Origin: Euonymus europaeus
Lineage: Eukaryota > Streptophyta > Magnoliopsida > Celastrales > Celastraceae
NCBI GenBank assembly: GCA_963580455.1
Contig: OY756964.1
Coordinates: 1,860,001-1,924,000, forward strand
Direction of reading: 5' to 3'
Length of the DNA stretch: 64,000 nt
Shown: positions 51,162 to 63,618 of the stretch, piece after piece
Numbering within the stretch: the stretch's first letter is position 1
Layout: every line of letters begins with the position of its first letter
The notes under the pieces: model-generated
Seen by the model: the letters and a program-made list of their open reading frames with translations, nothing else
Database searches by the model: none
What the model was told of the DNA's origin: nothing
Position numbers and translations under genes: made by a program

Positions 51162-54100
51162 ATGAGCACCGCCTTACCTTTGAGGCTCTTGTTGCCTCTA
51201 ACAGCCACTCCCTTCTCCTCATCTTTTTCGGATTTCCCCTTGAAATCCCCAATAACTCCCAACCCTAATATCAATCTGCACTCTTCTCAGTCTCACCCCA
51301 CCCGCCATGCAAGAAAGAGGACGCCATCCGTTTTGAAACCTATGGTATCTCTCTCTGTACATTCAGACCTGTGTGTATTGTCTATTATTTTCTATTTGTT
51401 GTTTGTATGATGTTCACATTTTATATAATGGAGTTTTGGAAGTCGGGTTTTGTTTATTCAGTATAGATTTCTTCATCCCAGGTTCTTATGGCTGTGAAAT
51501 TTCCCTCTTGATGGTGGCTTTTGCTTATTTTAGATCAGATTAAGAAATTATTATACTTGAGGTGAAATATAACAGTATAGCCCACAGGATGAATGGACTG
51601 TGCCGAGTATTAACGTTAGGTAGTTGCTCGTGCCCATGAACTGTATAGGCCTGTTTAGATTTTAGTATTTGGTTATTTCCTATTAGGTTTTGAGGAAATT
51701 TAATTCCGAGAAGGGAAAATTTTCGGAAACGAAATGGTGATGAAAATAAGAAAATGAATGATGAGCATTCATAAGGGAAAACTATGTTTGCTGTCATTTA
51801 TGAGGCCTGAATGGTATTCGATGGAAATTATTGTTTAACTCGGGTTCAAAGGTGTTTCCTTAACTTTTAGTTAGTTCAGCCACCGTGCGGGTTGCCCTGT
51901 TAAAAAAGAGCGGACGTTTGCCTTTATGGAAACTAAAATGCATGATTAATAGGCTCTGCAGTCTTCATTTTTGCAACAGGCAGAGGTAGATCGAGTTATT
52001 GTCACTTCCCTTTCGGAGACCATTGCTTCCGGTTTGAAATTTTCTAAATGAATTCAGCTATTTGCTTAGAATCGGATCTATGGACTGTATACATCGTGGG
52101 CCCTGATTGTAGGATTAATGGATGGCTGTCGAGTACCCTTAAAATGTGAGCATTTATTTTTCATGAGACCAATAGCTTTTGGATGTCTTGTGTATATATG
52201 CTAAATAGTTACCATGACTATGTGCTTCTGGTGATAGCTATTGAATTATGGATTTAATTTCTCTGTACCTGATCCACTTTTGTGGATATTTATTCCTTGT
52301 ATTATTGTTTACACTGTTGTCTTGTTTGATGTTGGATGATCAGGAAACTTGTCTTTCATAAGCTTACAAGGTGTTGAAATATACTAGTTCGATTGAAGTG
52401 AGATACTAACCAAAGTATTTCAAAAAGGGAAAAAAAGTGTCAGGCTCACGTGGTTGTGGTCTTGAGCTTGTCCTGTCATTGTCTTTGTGTGCAGTTGGTT
52501 TTCACTAATGATTTACTACCAGGGTCTCTGTTTTTATGTACTGGCATAGTGGCTTTATGGAATGAGAAGAGATCAAGACATGGGTCCCTGGAAATCTGAA
52601 GAGAATGACGCGCTCTGCCTCTTTGGTTCAGACGAAGATGCTGGCATTAAAATTCCAACCCAAGCCCAATCTGTCGTAGAGGGTTCAGGTGCTCTTATGG
52701 TTTCCGAATTCAAGCCTGCTCCTGATGTGGACTATCTACAGGTGACTAACTTTGCAAAGCTTTCTTTGATTTTTTTTATCAAACATTCAGCACCTCCTCA
52801 TCCTTTTGGATACTGATGTATATTTAAAAAGGAAGTTTCAGAATTTTCAATTTTCGCTATATTACATTCATCATTGATGAGCATTTAGGTGGGCCAACTG
52901 TGTTTTGCATTTTGAATCACCGATAGATGCTATGATTATCACTCATTCTTGACAACCAATGATTCATTTTTGGTTTTTGCAATATGCAAGCACTCCATTT
53001 TATCCTTCCCTCCCTCTTTGCACTTGACTTTTTTATTATTATTTGAAAATTAAACTAAAATTTGTGCATGTTTTTCAGGAGTTGTTGGCCATTCAGCAGC
53101 AAGGGCCTCGAAATATTGGCTTTTTTGGGACTAGGAACATGGGTTTCATGCATCAAGAACTTATTGAGATTCTTAGTTATGCTTTGGTTATAACAGTAAG
53201 ATGCTCAATTCCCTCAGGCCTCAGGTTTAAGTGGGTCATATGGGTACCTGTAGAGTATATATGAATTTTAGCCAGATACAGGTTTCACCATGGACTATGT
53301 ATGTGAGATATTATCGAAACTCTTGACTTTCACTTGCAGAAAAACCATATCTATACATCAGGTGCATCTGGGACTAATGCAGCTGTTATTAGAGGTGCTT
53401 TAAGAGCAGAGAAACCAGAGCTTCTTACAGTAATCTTGCCACAGAGTTTGAAGAAGCAACCACCTGAGAGTCAGGAATTATTGACAAAAGTAAGAATTTG
53501 ATTCCTTACTCATTCATGATCCATCTTTTTGCATACTTGATGATTTCATGTCACAAGTTTAATGTATCATCCATGTGAGATATAGCGACAATGCTTTTAC
53601 CACCATATGGTCTCCTTAGGGAGTTACATTGTAGTCCTTTTGACTTCAATAGGTGGGGGGAATCAAATTGGCGCTGTCTGGCAGATTTTGTCTCTTTTGT
53701 ATTATTGTTTTTGAAAATTGGACAAGCACAAGGTTTCTAGTACATTGCAGTGCATCAGAAATCATATCAATACGGGACTGCCTAGTAGTGCCTACTTTGT
53801 TTAGACGATCAGATGAAATAGCAGTGTTGCCTAAATGGGCTTAATTTTGTTTCTTCTAATCTATAATGTACTCATATTGGGGAACTCCTGTAACTGGTAT
53901 TTTTGAAACTTTTTTTGGGATCTCATTAATGACCATCATTTTATGTCATACACTCTTATTATATGAGGCCACTTGTTGTAGAAGTTTGCAGCCAGTAAAA
54001 TTGCCTCTTTTGCAGTTGGAAAGCTTTAAATGTGACTCTTGGAGGATAGGATTAGTATTAAGCATTTTTTAATGAGTCAGATTTATTCACCCATTGAAAA

Positions 54101-55551
54101 CTCTACTGTGGGCAAGTGAACCTGATTCCTGGTATGGATGGTCAAGGTACCAAGCAAACATAATTCGGTTACTGGAGTTACATTTATTTTTGCATGAGGC
54201 TATGCTTGGTTTCATGTTAATTACTTTCCTTCATTGGGATATGCAACGGTAATTAGTTTTTTGTTTGGCAATTTTCAGGTGAAAAATGTGATCGAGAAGC
54301 CTCATAATGATAATCTGACTCTGATTGAAGCCAGCAGGTTTGTCTACCCTTTTTCCTTCTTTAGCTACGCTTTTAGTCTTTTGAAAACCCAAATTAATCT
54401 GTGATTCAAACTTGATTGCATGTAACGGAGGTTAGTTTGAGTTTAACTTTGTTGATGGAGAGCTGATGTTGGATAGTAAACTTCCCATAAGAGTTGCTTG
54501 TTGAAGCATTAAAGTCCAAGTTTTAGCTTTTTCTGTTCTTTCCTTGTAGGTGGTAGTTCAGGTACTTGGTAGAGGATTCTAATTGTCCCCATTATACAAT
54601 AACCTTTTCCATTTTTAGTATTACTCTGATCAGAATTAGCCAAGGGTAACATTTGCAATTCATCGCGGATTAGATGAAAAACTAAGTTATTTGTTTTCTG
54701 ATCGATCTTGCGGATGACCTTGATATTTCCCCCCATCTACTGGAGTAGCTGGAAGGATGGGCATTCTTGAAATTTGGGCAATGAAATGCCCGCTTATGCA
54801 TCTTATATTCTTATTGGTAACATAAAATGTGACAATGATGACATCAAGGAGTCACTATGTGCTATTTGTTAGGAAATCTACTTGAGGTCCATTAGTTTAG
54901 TAAAAGAGCCACACATGAGATTGATTTTAGTGCTCGTATGTAATAATGTAAACCAACTGGGCATTGTAAGGATAGTCTTGCAGACTCAAGAACCTCCGTA
55001 TATATAGGGATGCATTGAACTCAAGATTTTAGTCAAGTAAAATTTAAATTTAAACTTGGGTTTAGCAAATGACTGAAGTCTGAGCTCACGAGTCCATGGA
55101 AAATTATCAACATTTTCTAATCCTCGTTTGCTTCCATTGACTGGATGTGGATGCAAAACATTCTTATGGAGCTATCAACTTGAGCTCCTTTGCTCACAGC
55201 TTCTCAGCTCGTAACAGGAGCCGATGTCTTTCTTACTCGATGATGATGTTCCTGGTCCCATAGCCAGGTATTAGAGAAAAGGGTTTCAGCATTGATTGCA
55301 ATTATTGCTTGAGAATTGGAGAAACGAGGCAGAAAACCGTTCCACAAAGTGTTCCGTGTTATCTGGTTCTCACTTATCAGGAAATCATCTGATATTTCTG
55401 GTGGTGCAATTGCAGGTTATGCAATATGGATATCATTTCACATGTCCAGCAGGTCATTTGTTTTGCCTTTCATGACAGCCACTTGCTAATGGAAACATGT
55501 CAAGAGGCGAAAAATCTCCGGAAGATTGTGACATTATTTTACCTGGACTGA
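51162..55551 (+). CDS. Plastid-type conserved protein with a DprA/SLOG-like Rossmann fold
   Basis: Function unknown. Seven exons: 51162-51344, 51980-52031, about 52572-52741, 53079-53195, 53340-53489, 54279-54337, 55416-55551, giving about 288 residues. The first 60 residues are Ser/Thr/Pro/Arg-rich and nearly free of acidic residues, as in a plastid transit peptide. The core reads IGFFGTRNMGFMHQELIEIL (148-167), ALVIT, then IYTSGASGTNAAVIRGAL and LTVILPQSL. This is the GSR ... TSGxAxGTN ... HxGAL ... TVxV layout of DprA/SMF (SLOG) nucleotide-binding domains. The C-terminus, NMDIISHVQQVICFAFHDS to IVTLFYLD, is strongly plant-conserved in my memory. The exon 3 start is uncertain: no good pyrimidine tract, with 52572, 52578 or 52550 possible. 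Alternatives are a lysine-decarboxylase-like SLOG member or a purely structural role. Confidence 0.75.
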
Positions 55552-56252
55552 ACATAGCTGTTGATTTGGCATATAAATTGTTTTTGGGAAGATAAAATAA
55601 GGGGAGGAGATTAGAGATAGAGGCAAGGCAGATTTTTTGGTGATTTTCTTCCTGGTAAATTAGAAGATGAAGACGACTTTGCTCTTCTTCTTTGTATATT
55701 GTTTCACAGTAATAAAAAGGAGCCAGTTTGCTCCAACTTTATTGGAGATTCATATTTAATATTTTGTTTGTTTTAACTGCTATGTTTCATGGAGACCAAT
55801 GATCCTATTTTTTCTCGTTGAGTCAAATCTCTGGAATCCAAATAACAAAACAAGCTGCAGCAGATGTATTTTCTTTGAAAGAATTCGAAGTAGATGTCAT
55901 GTTACTAAGAAGTAGCAGTACTTGCAATCGAATAATGTATTACATTGGCGAGTACTCGATGCTGTTGGAAACAACGAGCATACAACGTTCAATCCGACAC
56001 TTGGATTCACTCGAAAATACCCAAAAAATGTCGATTTGAGATCGGTAATTCAGTTTTAAAAGAAAAACCGAAAATTTCATAGGCGACAAGACAGCTTACA
56101 AAGAAATTGGGCCTAATGGGCCCTATTCAATGGGTTCATCTGCCCTTTCCCAACCCTCCAACTCCGTATCCAGTATTCACCGAAGCATCTGTCTCTCCTC
56201 CTCTCTCTCGGGGGTATCAGGAACGTCCTTCAGTATATCTCTCAACTGATCA
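55552..56252. other. Spacer between the SLOG-like gene and mitochondrial ACP
   Basis: Holds the 3' end of the upstream gene (AATAAAAAGG near 55711 is a possible poly(A) signal) and the promoter and leader of the ACP gene, with a CTCCTCTCTCTC tract at about 56193-56208. The 73-codon open frame at 55818-56039 has no recognised similarity. Confidence 0.45.
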
Positions 56253-58448
56253 ATGGCGGCGAGGGGTGGTGCTTTACTCAGGTACCTCAGAGTGCCCGTT
56301 ACCGCCGTGCCCCAAAGCGGCAATCCTTGTAACGGGAGCTACCTTTTCTCGCTTTCTTTCAATGCGATACGCCGCCGCTTCTCCGAGGAGGTAAGGGGCT
56401 CTTTCCTTGACAAATCTGAGGTCACAGATCGCGTCGTCAACATCGTCAAGAACTTCCAGAAAGTGGAACCCTCCAAGGTAGTAGCTTTATTATTATAGCT
56501 TCAATTATTTTTCTTTTCCTATAGACCGTGCTTGGGTAGTGTGCTTCGTCCATCACATGAAGTGAAAGTTGGTGGTGTAGTGGATTTGACTGTTTTTATA
56601 TATTTTGCACTTATGGGATTATACGCCCCGGCTCTCTTTTTGTTTGTTGGAAAAAATGGAGAAATGAATGTGAACTCTTTTATTTCGGTCTCTGAGGAGA
56701 GGAAAGTTTTTTAGAGTAAAGATGTCGGGCTTCAGATGATTATTTGGTGCGCCATTTGCTTGGGAATATAGTAGGAAGTGAGCGTATAGGAAGCTTCTGA
56801 TTATGTATTCCATAGTTTTATCACGGATGGTTTGGTTTACAGAAATTTTCTTCCTTTCTCATGGATTTGTTTCCTTTATGGGTATTAAAGTGGCTACATT
56901 AGGTTTTATCAACTTCCGATAAACAACTTTTAGGTACTGTAGACTGTTGAGTGTATCCTTGAAATTTCATTATGATGCTTGGTGGAATTTTGATCGTGAT
57001 GCTCTTCTAATGGACTTCGCATGGAGAGATCTCAATGCCTTTGATGTTGGTGCTTTGAGTTTTTGAAAGAAGAAGGGTTGTTATGGATTCAAAATTCAAA
57101 ATTTAAAGTTTTTTAGCGATGTCAGAAAATCATAGGAGTTGAAGTTTTTCAAATTCCATATGTGAAAAAAAGGTACAGATTGGATGTCGAGAGCTTGTGT
57201 TATCCTATCTTATTTTGTTGTCAAGTCGAGCCTGGAATTCAGACTTTCTGATTTGCAATTTGTATGGAGGATGGCTCTTCTTTGATAATTAGTGTTGTTT
57301 GTGGGTGGAGAGGAACTCTAGGGCTAGCAGGACTTGTGGTGGTTAGAGAAGGTCTGATCTGTGTTTTCAAGGGAACTTTGTTGGTTTTGCTCTTCAATAA
57401 GTCTGGTTTGTTGGACTTTTCATTTTGCACTTGTTTGAACTTTAGCACTGCATATTTACTTCATTGTCCCCCTCCTCCCTCTCCAATCACCCCTCTTCAT
57501 CTTTTTTCATTCCCCCTTGTATACTTATCGAATTTTAGTGAGTACCTATTTTGGCTGTTTATTTAGCAAAAATTTAGTGTCTTATGGAAGAAAGAAATAA
57601 GGGTGCGCGAAAAGGTTTGGGTTTCAGAGAATGGAAGAAACTGAGGATTGAGTATATGATAAAACATTATGCCAACACTGGGAAGCTTTCCTGGTGGATG
57701 TTTTTGATGATGGATCCTTGAAAACCTTTTCATATGCTTAGTTGATTGGCTCTGATTAATTGGGCCATTATTGAGTTTATATTTATGTTCTTTCTTTTTA
57801 AATAGAAAATAAGTGCATTGATTGGGGCACTGCAGCAGTAACACCAGATAGACAAAACCAAGGAAAGATTCTCCTCTCATTTTTCACCGAAGTTGTGTGC
57901 ATCATTTATTCATTTATCTAGATTTTTATTTATTTATACAGTGTTGTGTTTATTTGTGTGCATCATTTAGGGTTTGACAGAGTGAATGAAACAACGTGAC
58001 AGCATAATGGAGTATGTAGCTTTTTATTGACAACAATGACTCAAACACCAATATACAAGACCAGCCTAAGTTCATAGACAAATTTGTGGGCAAAAATCTT
58101 AGTTTTTGATTTCTTATTCATCCCCCCTACTCTCTCGTGGGTTTGGCTTTGTTTGAGTATGTTTTGTGCCTCTAGCTAGCCTTTTGCTAGATAAAATATT
58201 TCCTGCTATATGTCTGTCATGACTTCAACTGCTCTTTCAATTAACTTTTCTTTGTTTTTTGAACCATGCAGGTCACACCAAATGCCCATTTCCAGAACGA
58301 TCTTGGGTTAGACAGTCTAGATACCGTGGAGATAGTGATGGCACTCGAAGAAGAGTTTAGATTTGAAATCCCGGATAATGAAGCAGACAAGATCAATTCC
58401 ATTAATCTTGCTGTCGATTTCATTGCTTCTCATCCTCAGGCAAAGTAG
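56253..58448 (+). CDS. mtACP2: Mitochondrial acyl carrier protein
   Basis: Carries growing acyl chains for octanoate/lipoate synthesis in the mitochondrial matrix and is also a subunit of complex I (family knowledge). Two exons, 56253-56477 and 58272-58448, give 133 residues. The first about 40 residues ([14 protein letters not shown] ... [13 protein letters not shown]) form an Arg-rich mitochondrial presequence. The mature domain has [20 protein letters not shown], then [19 protein letters not shown], where Ser90 takes the phosphopantetheine arm, and it ends [11 protein letters not shown]. The 1.8-kb intron falls at PSK|VTP. It runs tail-to-tail with EMC10. The assignment is very close to the mtACP-2 type. 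Confidence 0.95.
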
Positions 58449-59238
58449 AGCAGTATGAGTTTAAATTTCCGCTCTTGTGAAGAATTGGATGCATAAGTTA
58501 GAACTGAGTATGTTGGAATTGTTTCCTTCCTTTTCCTGTGTCAACAATTGTCTTAGATACCATTGATTCTCTCTTTCCATGAATTTTGACTGGAGAGAAT
58601 TACATGTTTGAAGACCAAAACTTCTGGTTGCAGCTACTTTATGACATACGTCTCATTTCAATAAAATATGTTAAGGTCATTGCTTTTTATGCTTTTGAAA
58701 CTTGGAAGAGAGTGCAATTTCTATTAATTATACTTCGTCTGTTTTAGAGAATTCTGTTTCAATAAACAATAATGCTTATTAATCTGAGGTTTGGTTACAA
58801 TGGCTTTCGATCCAAGCTTGCGGCCTTGGTTGGTTATTGAGGACGTACTTGCTCAACCATTGTTTCCAACAGAAGCCAACGGGCAAAGGAATGTGTGAGG
58901 CGTAGACTTGTCCATCTGCAGCACCTTCTCCCCCTCACATTTGAGTCTTAACAAAGAGGGGAAGATATTCAACAATTGATTCCGAAGGATATTTGACTAA
59001 AAGCACAACTTGCACTCCAGCCAGAAATACTCAGAATTTTGTCTCCGGAAAAATAAATATTACAACTTTGTCGCATCTTATCCTGCTAAAACAATAATTG
59101 ACTGAAATTGTTTACACCACCCTATGGTACTTCCATTGGCAACCATTCTAAGCAAAATCAAATCTATCAGAAAACCTATCCTCAACCACATTTTAGTTTA
59201 TGGTCATGTTGGAAACGAACTTTCTCCAGAGTATAGGT
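58449..59238. other. Tail-to-tail spacer between mtACP (+) and EMC10 (-)
   Basis: Expected 3' untranslated regions of both genes. TTTCAATAAAATATG at about 58656 and TTTCAATAAACAAT at about 58759 are possible poly(A) signals for the plus strand. No gene seen. Confidence 0.5.
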
Positions 59239-62200
59239 TCATCTTCTCCGAACAGCAGCCTGACTGTTCATTCGTGGAACTGCGGCTGGTTGCTGTGTCT
59301 GGCCAGTACCCTCCGACTCCGCCATATTCATCGCTTGGGTTATGGCATTCATGACTATTAGTCCAAGAGGTATCAAGTACATCCACTGGAAACATAAGAA
59401 AATGCAAAATCCAGCACAAAAAAGGTGGAGGAAGATGACGTAAGAAAACAATTTAGCCCACAAATAAGTACCAAATAGCACAAATAAATACTCACGTATT
59501 TAGCCCAAAAGGACCTCTCTGGTGGTTTTACAATTTCACCTTCTCCAGTCTCCCCACCAACTACTTCTTCAGAAAATATTGGAGCTCTGCAAAAACATAA
59601 AGACGTGGAAAACTAAATATGCTTAGACAATATATAATACAACCAAATGGAACATATAAAACCGGACATGATGGTATTTAGGTACTCAGCAGACTGTAAG
59701 TTGATCGAATGGAAAAGATGGAATTGAATAGAATGCTCTAGTGCAGCCTCAGTAAGAAAGGCACTGTTTGCATCAGATACAGAAACAATACCTTGGTGCC
59801 TGCTCACTGTTCTTGAGAACTGTATGCGAGTTGAAAGACCATTTGGCAGGCTGAAAAAATGAAAAAGGAAATATACATAAAAGTAACACAAAGGATTTCT
59901 GCAGTTAATTTGAGAATCATAAATGAAAAGAAAACGTCAATATTCACTTACAAGTTTCAATTGTCGAGGATATGAGCATGCCCCAGGGGAACCATAATTG
60001 ACAGCCAAAATATTAACGCCTTCCTAAAACAGATGATATCAAGAAAGAAAGATAAGAATTGAACAAGTCCATAGGATCATTTAGATGAGAAAAATCTCAA
60101 CAACAGATTCACAGCAATTAAGATTTTAAGAGTATTTAGTAGATCTTTCAATTTAACACCTTAAGCATCATTCCAATAGTCTGTAGTAGGTTTCCTTGTT
60201 TGGTAAATTGGTAAGCCAAGCTACACATATATACCAACTCAGTGTAAGATGTTTACATTAAATATCCAATACAGACCAAATACGATAATCTGATATAAAT
60301 AACATGATCATGCTTCTAATCTTGTCCCTCATCCAGCCTACCAAACAAGCAAATAGGTGTCCTAGGTTTTGCACTGGCTGCTAAGTTACTCAAACCTCCT
60401 CCTTTGTCCTAATTAAGAAATTACCATGAGGTCCGAGTCCAACGAGGTAAAGATATTCCAACAACTCTAATTCATTCCCATGAGGTCCGAGCCCAACGAG
60501 GTAAAGATATTCCAACAACTCTAATTCATTCCCATGATGTGTGGTGTAGATCCAAAAAAATCTCCTAATATGTTACCTCTTAATCTCTATAAGATATTAT
60601 GTTGCAAAAACAAGTACAGCCTCAACTACGATTGCATAAACTATAATGACTAAAAAACCTTAACGCAGGGGTAAATTACAAATCACGAGGAAAAAATTGA
60701 TAATTCAGTGCCTATTAAAACCAGGTATTACCGTGTGTATAACAAAATGCTCATCCATACCTTCCCGGGGAAGACATCTCTGGAATGAAAAAAAAGAAAG
60801 AAAGTTAATGATGTATAGAATGGCAACACATAGTAGTAATGACAATCGCAATGAAGGCCAAATAGCTAAAACATTGAAAGAAATTCTATCATGCATAGAC
60901 ATTAGACACAGACACAATGATGATGGGATTATATCAGAATTTTTCATTAACAATAACACCACAAAACTCTCTTCAATTTTATGACCAGATAAACATTGCA
61001 ATTGTGCAAGGTGCTTTTGGAAGTCCTCATTGAAATATTTGGGTGTCCAGTGGGTAATCTCCAACACACTGGAAAACAAAGCCAAGGGCCTGGACCTTTT
61101 TGTGCGGATAAGGAAAAAAAGGAAGTTGATTTTCATGGTTTTTCCTCTCATATGCTGGAAAGTGTGGCCAGAAAGAAATAAGCACGCTTTTGAAGGAGTA
61201 GAAACCTCAAAGGAGAAGGCATTATTAGAGTGGTTTGAAACTTTGATATTGTAATTTTCCTGTCAACAAGATAGCAGCATCTGTAACATTCTAGATTATT
61301 TCAGTGTCATATACCACAGTAATCTTTGGGTTGCAACCCCTTGGTGCCATGGTTTAAAAAATCGAACTGAGGCGCCGCCTCAAGGCGCGCCTCAGCCGCC
61401 TCCGACCATCAACCGAATCGTTCTAAGAGCCTCAAATCGGAAGTTCGTCAAAATCGCCTCGTTGACTGAGGCGGCCGCCTTGAGGCCCGCCTCCACGCGA
61501 GGCGCTCTGTTTCTCGCTGAGGCGATAAAATAATAAAAAAAAAACAAAAAAACAAAAAACCAGAGATGAAAATCGCACCTGTCCAAAGACTGGGTTTAAC
61601 CTAATTTTTCAGCAAGTCGCGCAGCTGAAGAGCATCGCCAGCAGCCACCAGTCTTTGGACAGCACCTCGCGCGAAGATCGCCTGAGCTTCGCGAGCTCTC
61701 TAGCACCTCGCGCGACTTCTCCAGCTCCTCTGGCTACCTCTCCAGCACCTCGCGCTCAGCTCGCCAGCACCCAGCGCAGCTCGCAACCCCGCCAGAGATC
61801 AGCGACCTCGCCACCAGCACCTCGCACGACCCTCGTGAGCACCCAGCGACCTCGCCACCAGCAAAGCAGCACCTCACACGAATTGGAGTATTATGATTTC
61901 TAATTATTAGAGATGTTTTTTTTAAAATATTTTATATTTGTATGTTATGAATTGTTATGTGTGATATTTTCATGAATATTTTTAATTTTATAATTATTAT
62001 GGATGCTTTTATATGTTGAGGATCCTATTTTTTTAGTTTGGAATGAGGCGACCGCCTCGATCGCCTTGAGGCTACCGCCTCGCCTCAATATAGCCTGACC
62101 GCCTCAAATCGCCTTTCGCGTTTTAAAACCTTGCTTGGTGCAGTTTCAATTATGCAAATTATGTTGATAAATGAATGCACACTACTTAAGATCAAATAAG

Positions 62201-63290
62201 AGAAAAACTTCCATGCAAGCAGCACAACAGAAAATAAGAATTTCACGAGCATATCATATCATTGCCCACTTTGTCTTGCACATCTTAGCTAGCTGAGTAA
62301 CCAGTAAGACATCAAAGATGTATAATTAGCAGGAAAATATGAGCATTCAAAAGCATAATAATGGAGTTAACAATCAGCCTACTGCTTTCACAGAAGAAAT
62401 AATGTAATCTCTCCCGGGAGCGCTCAAAATATTTGATGGAAGCCTTATCCGGTAGAAGTCATCCCCTTGTAGCAGTTCCTGCAACAAAAGAAACATCACT
62501 TGGGAATAAGAATTTGTAACTTGAAGTATAGAGCAACAAAAGGATAATGACTTATTACCTTGAATTTCTCTGTCTCCTCCTTGGTAAATGAATTCCTCAA
62601 AAATCGCAGCTTTGTAAGTGTCTGTTCAAAGCGAACTTGCATGTCAATCCTAATTTCAATTTAAAGTTTCCCAATAGAAATTAAGACTTGGGAAATGCCC
62701 ACTAGTGACATGTAAGGAAAATAAACACCAGATCTTTAATTTGTGATTTCAATTCAAAAAATGATTCCTTTGGATGTGAACGCGGTAGGGGAAAATGAAA
62801 TTCATACAGAACAAAGAATTTGAACCAATTATTCAATCAAAAACTTTCGAGGATATTTCATTTGCTTAAAATATAATTTTATCAAACAAAAAATTCAAAT
62901 CCCAAACTTTCCAGTCACTTTCACTAGTTTTTCTCGACAGACAAACAGATTCCCAAAGAAGCCAACCTGGGCGCCGTGATTCCAGGTCTTGAGACGAGCG
63001 GAGAAGGTACCGGCCGGAGTGAAATCGGAGTCTCCAAAGGCATGTTCTAGGAGGAACTGGATCTTGGAGTCAGAATCCGACTCCGAGAACCGCTTCCTTG
63101 GGGAGGCAGCGGGAGTAGTGGATCGGGCAGAGCTAGCGAGATCAGGAGAACGAGGAAGGGGCTGAGGCTGGGCTCCTTCGAGACCGAACTCCTCGTCAAC
63201 GAGAAGCTCATCGGACTCGAAAGCGATCAGCGGCAAAGCTAAGGGGAAGAGAAGTAAGAGGAAGCTCAGAAGCAGTTGTATTGCTTTCAT
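59239..63290 (-). CDS. EMC10: ER membrane protein complex subunit 10
   Basis: Subunit of the EMC, which inserts multipass and tail-anchored proteins into the ER membrane (family knowledge). Eight exons: 62967-63290, 62559-62621, 62383-62478, 60732-60779, 59952-60023, 59792-59850, 59496-59586, 59239-59385, in frame throughout, about 299 residues. It starts with a hydrophobic signal peptide (MKAIQLLLSFLLLLFPLALP), then an acidic/proline-rich linker. The beta-sandwich region has FLLEHAFGDSDFTPAGTFSA, TLTKLRFLRNSFTKEE, FYRIRLPSNIL, RCLPREGMDEHFVIHT and GACSYPRQL. Near the C-terminus is one membrane segment, WMYLIPLGLIVMNAITQAM, then a basic tail. Intron 3 (60780-62382) carries a hAT element and a 54-bp tandem duplication. 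The promoter is shared head-to-head with the LUC7-like gene. Confidence 0.93.
60424..60531. repeat. 54-bp tandem duplication in EMC10 intron 3
   Basis: Two nearly identical units starting CCATGAGGTCCGAG at 60424 and 60478, differing mainly by AGTCC/AGCCC; a truncated third start (CCCATGATG) follows. Confidence 0.9.
61348..62133. mobile_element. Non-autonomous hAT element, 786 bp, in EMC10 intron 3
   Basis: Termini are CATGGTTTAAAA on the left and the reverse complement of CAAGGTTTTAAAA on the right. Exact 8-bp target duplication CTTGGTGC at 61340-61347 and 62134-62141. Both subterminal zones are rich in GAGGCG/CGCCTC words. The GC-rich interior (61615-61880) contains many AGCACCTCGC-like units and an 82-codon open frame of Ala/Pro/Ser/Arg repeats, a by-product of the repeat rather than a likely protein. 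Confidence 0.88.
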
Positions 63291-63618
63291 GGCCTTTGAC
63301 TTCCCTCGTTCAGTCGAGACTCTGCTTCTGGACCGACCTCCTCTGTGAGAGGGAAAGAAATAATAGTGATGAGAAAATAAAGATGTTATTTTTTAGGTTA
63401 AAGAAATAATTAAGCAGTAAATCAAATCAAATATATCAAAAATAATAACTATGCAGTAAATAGTAAATACGAGGGCATAAGGATAAGGGAAGTCAAATTT
63501 CGTCTCACTTACGAGTGTAACCCGAACCAGTAAAATAAGCAAACCCTAGAAATTTAGAACGGGAATACATTCTCGCTCTGCGAGTCTAGTGTCTGAGCTC
63601 TAGAAAGAGAGAGCGGAG
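63291..63618. promoter_or_regulatory. Bidirectional promoter between EMC10 (-) and LUC7-like (+)
   Basis: Only 328 bp separate the two start codons, which diverge. A telo-box, AAACCCTAG, at 63541-63549 is typical of plant housekeeping promoters for translation and RNA-processing genes and probably serves the LUC7-like gene. Confidence 0.6.

Noticed and set aside
61655..61903. Ala/Pro/Ser-rich protein gene.
   Set aside because: It is the translation of a short GC-rich repeat within a hAT element, with no start context or introns.
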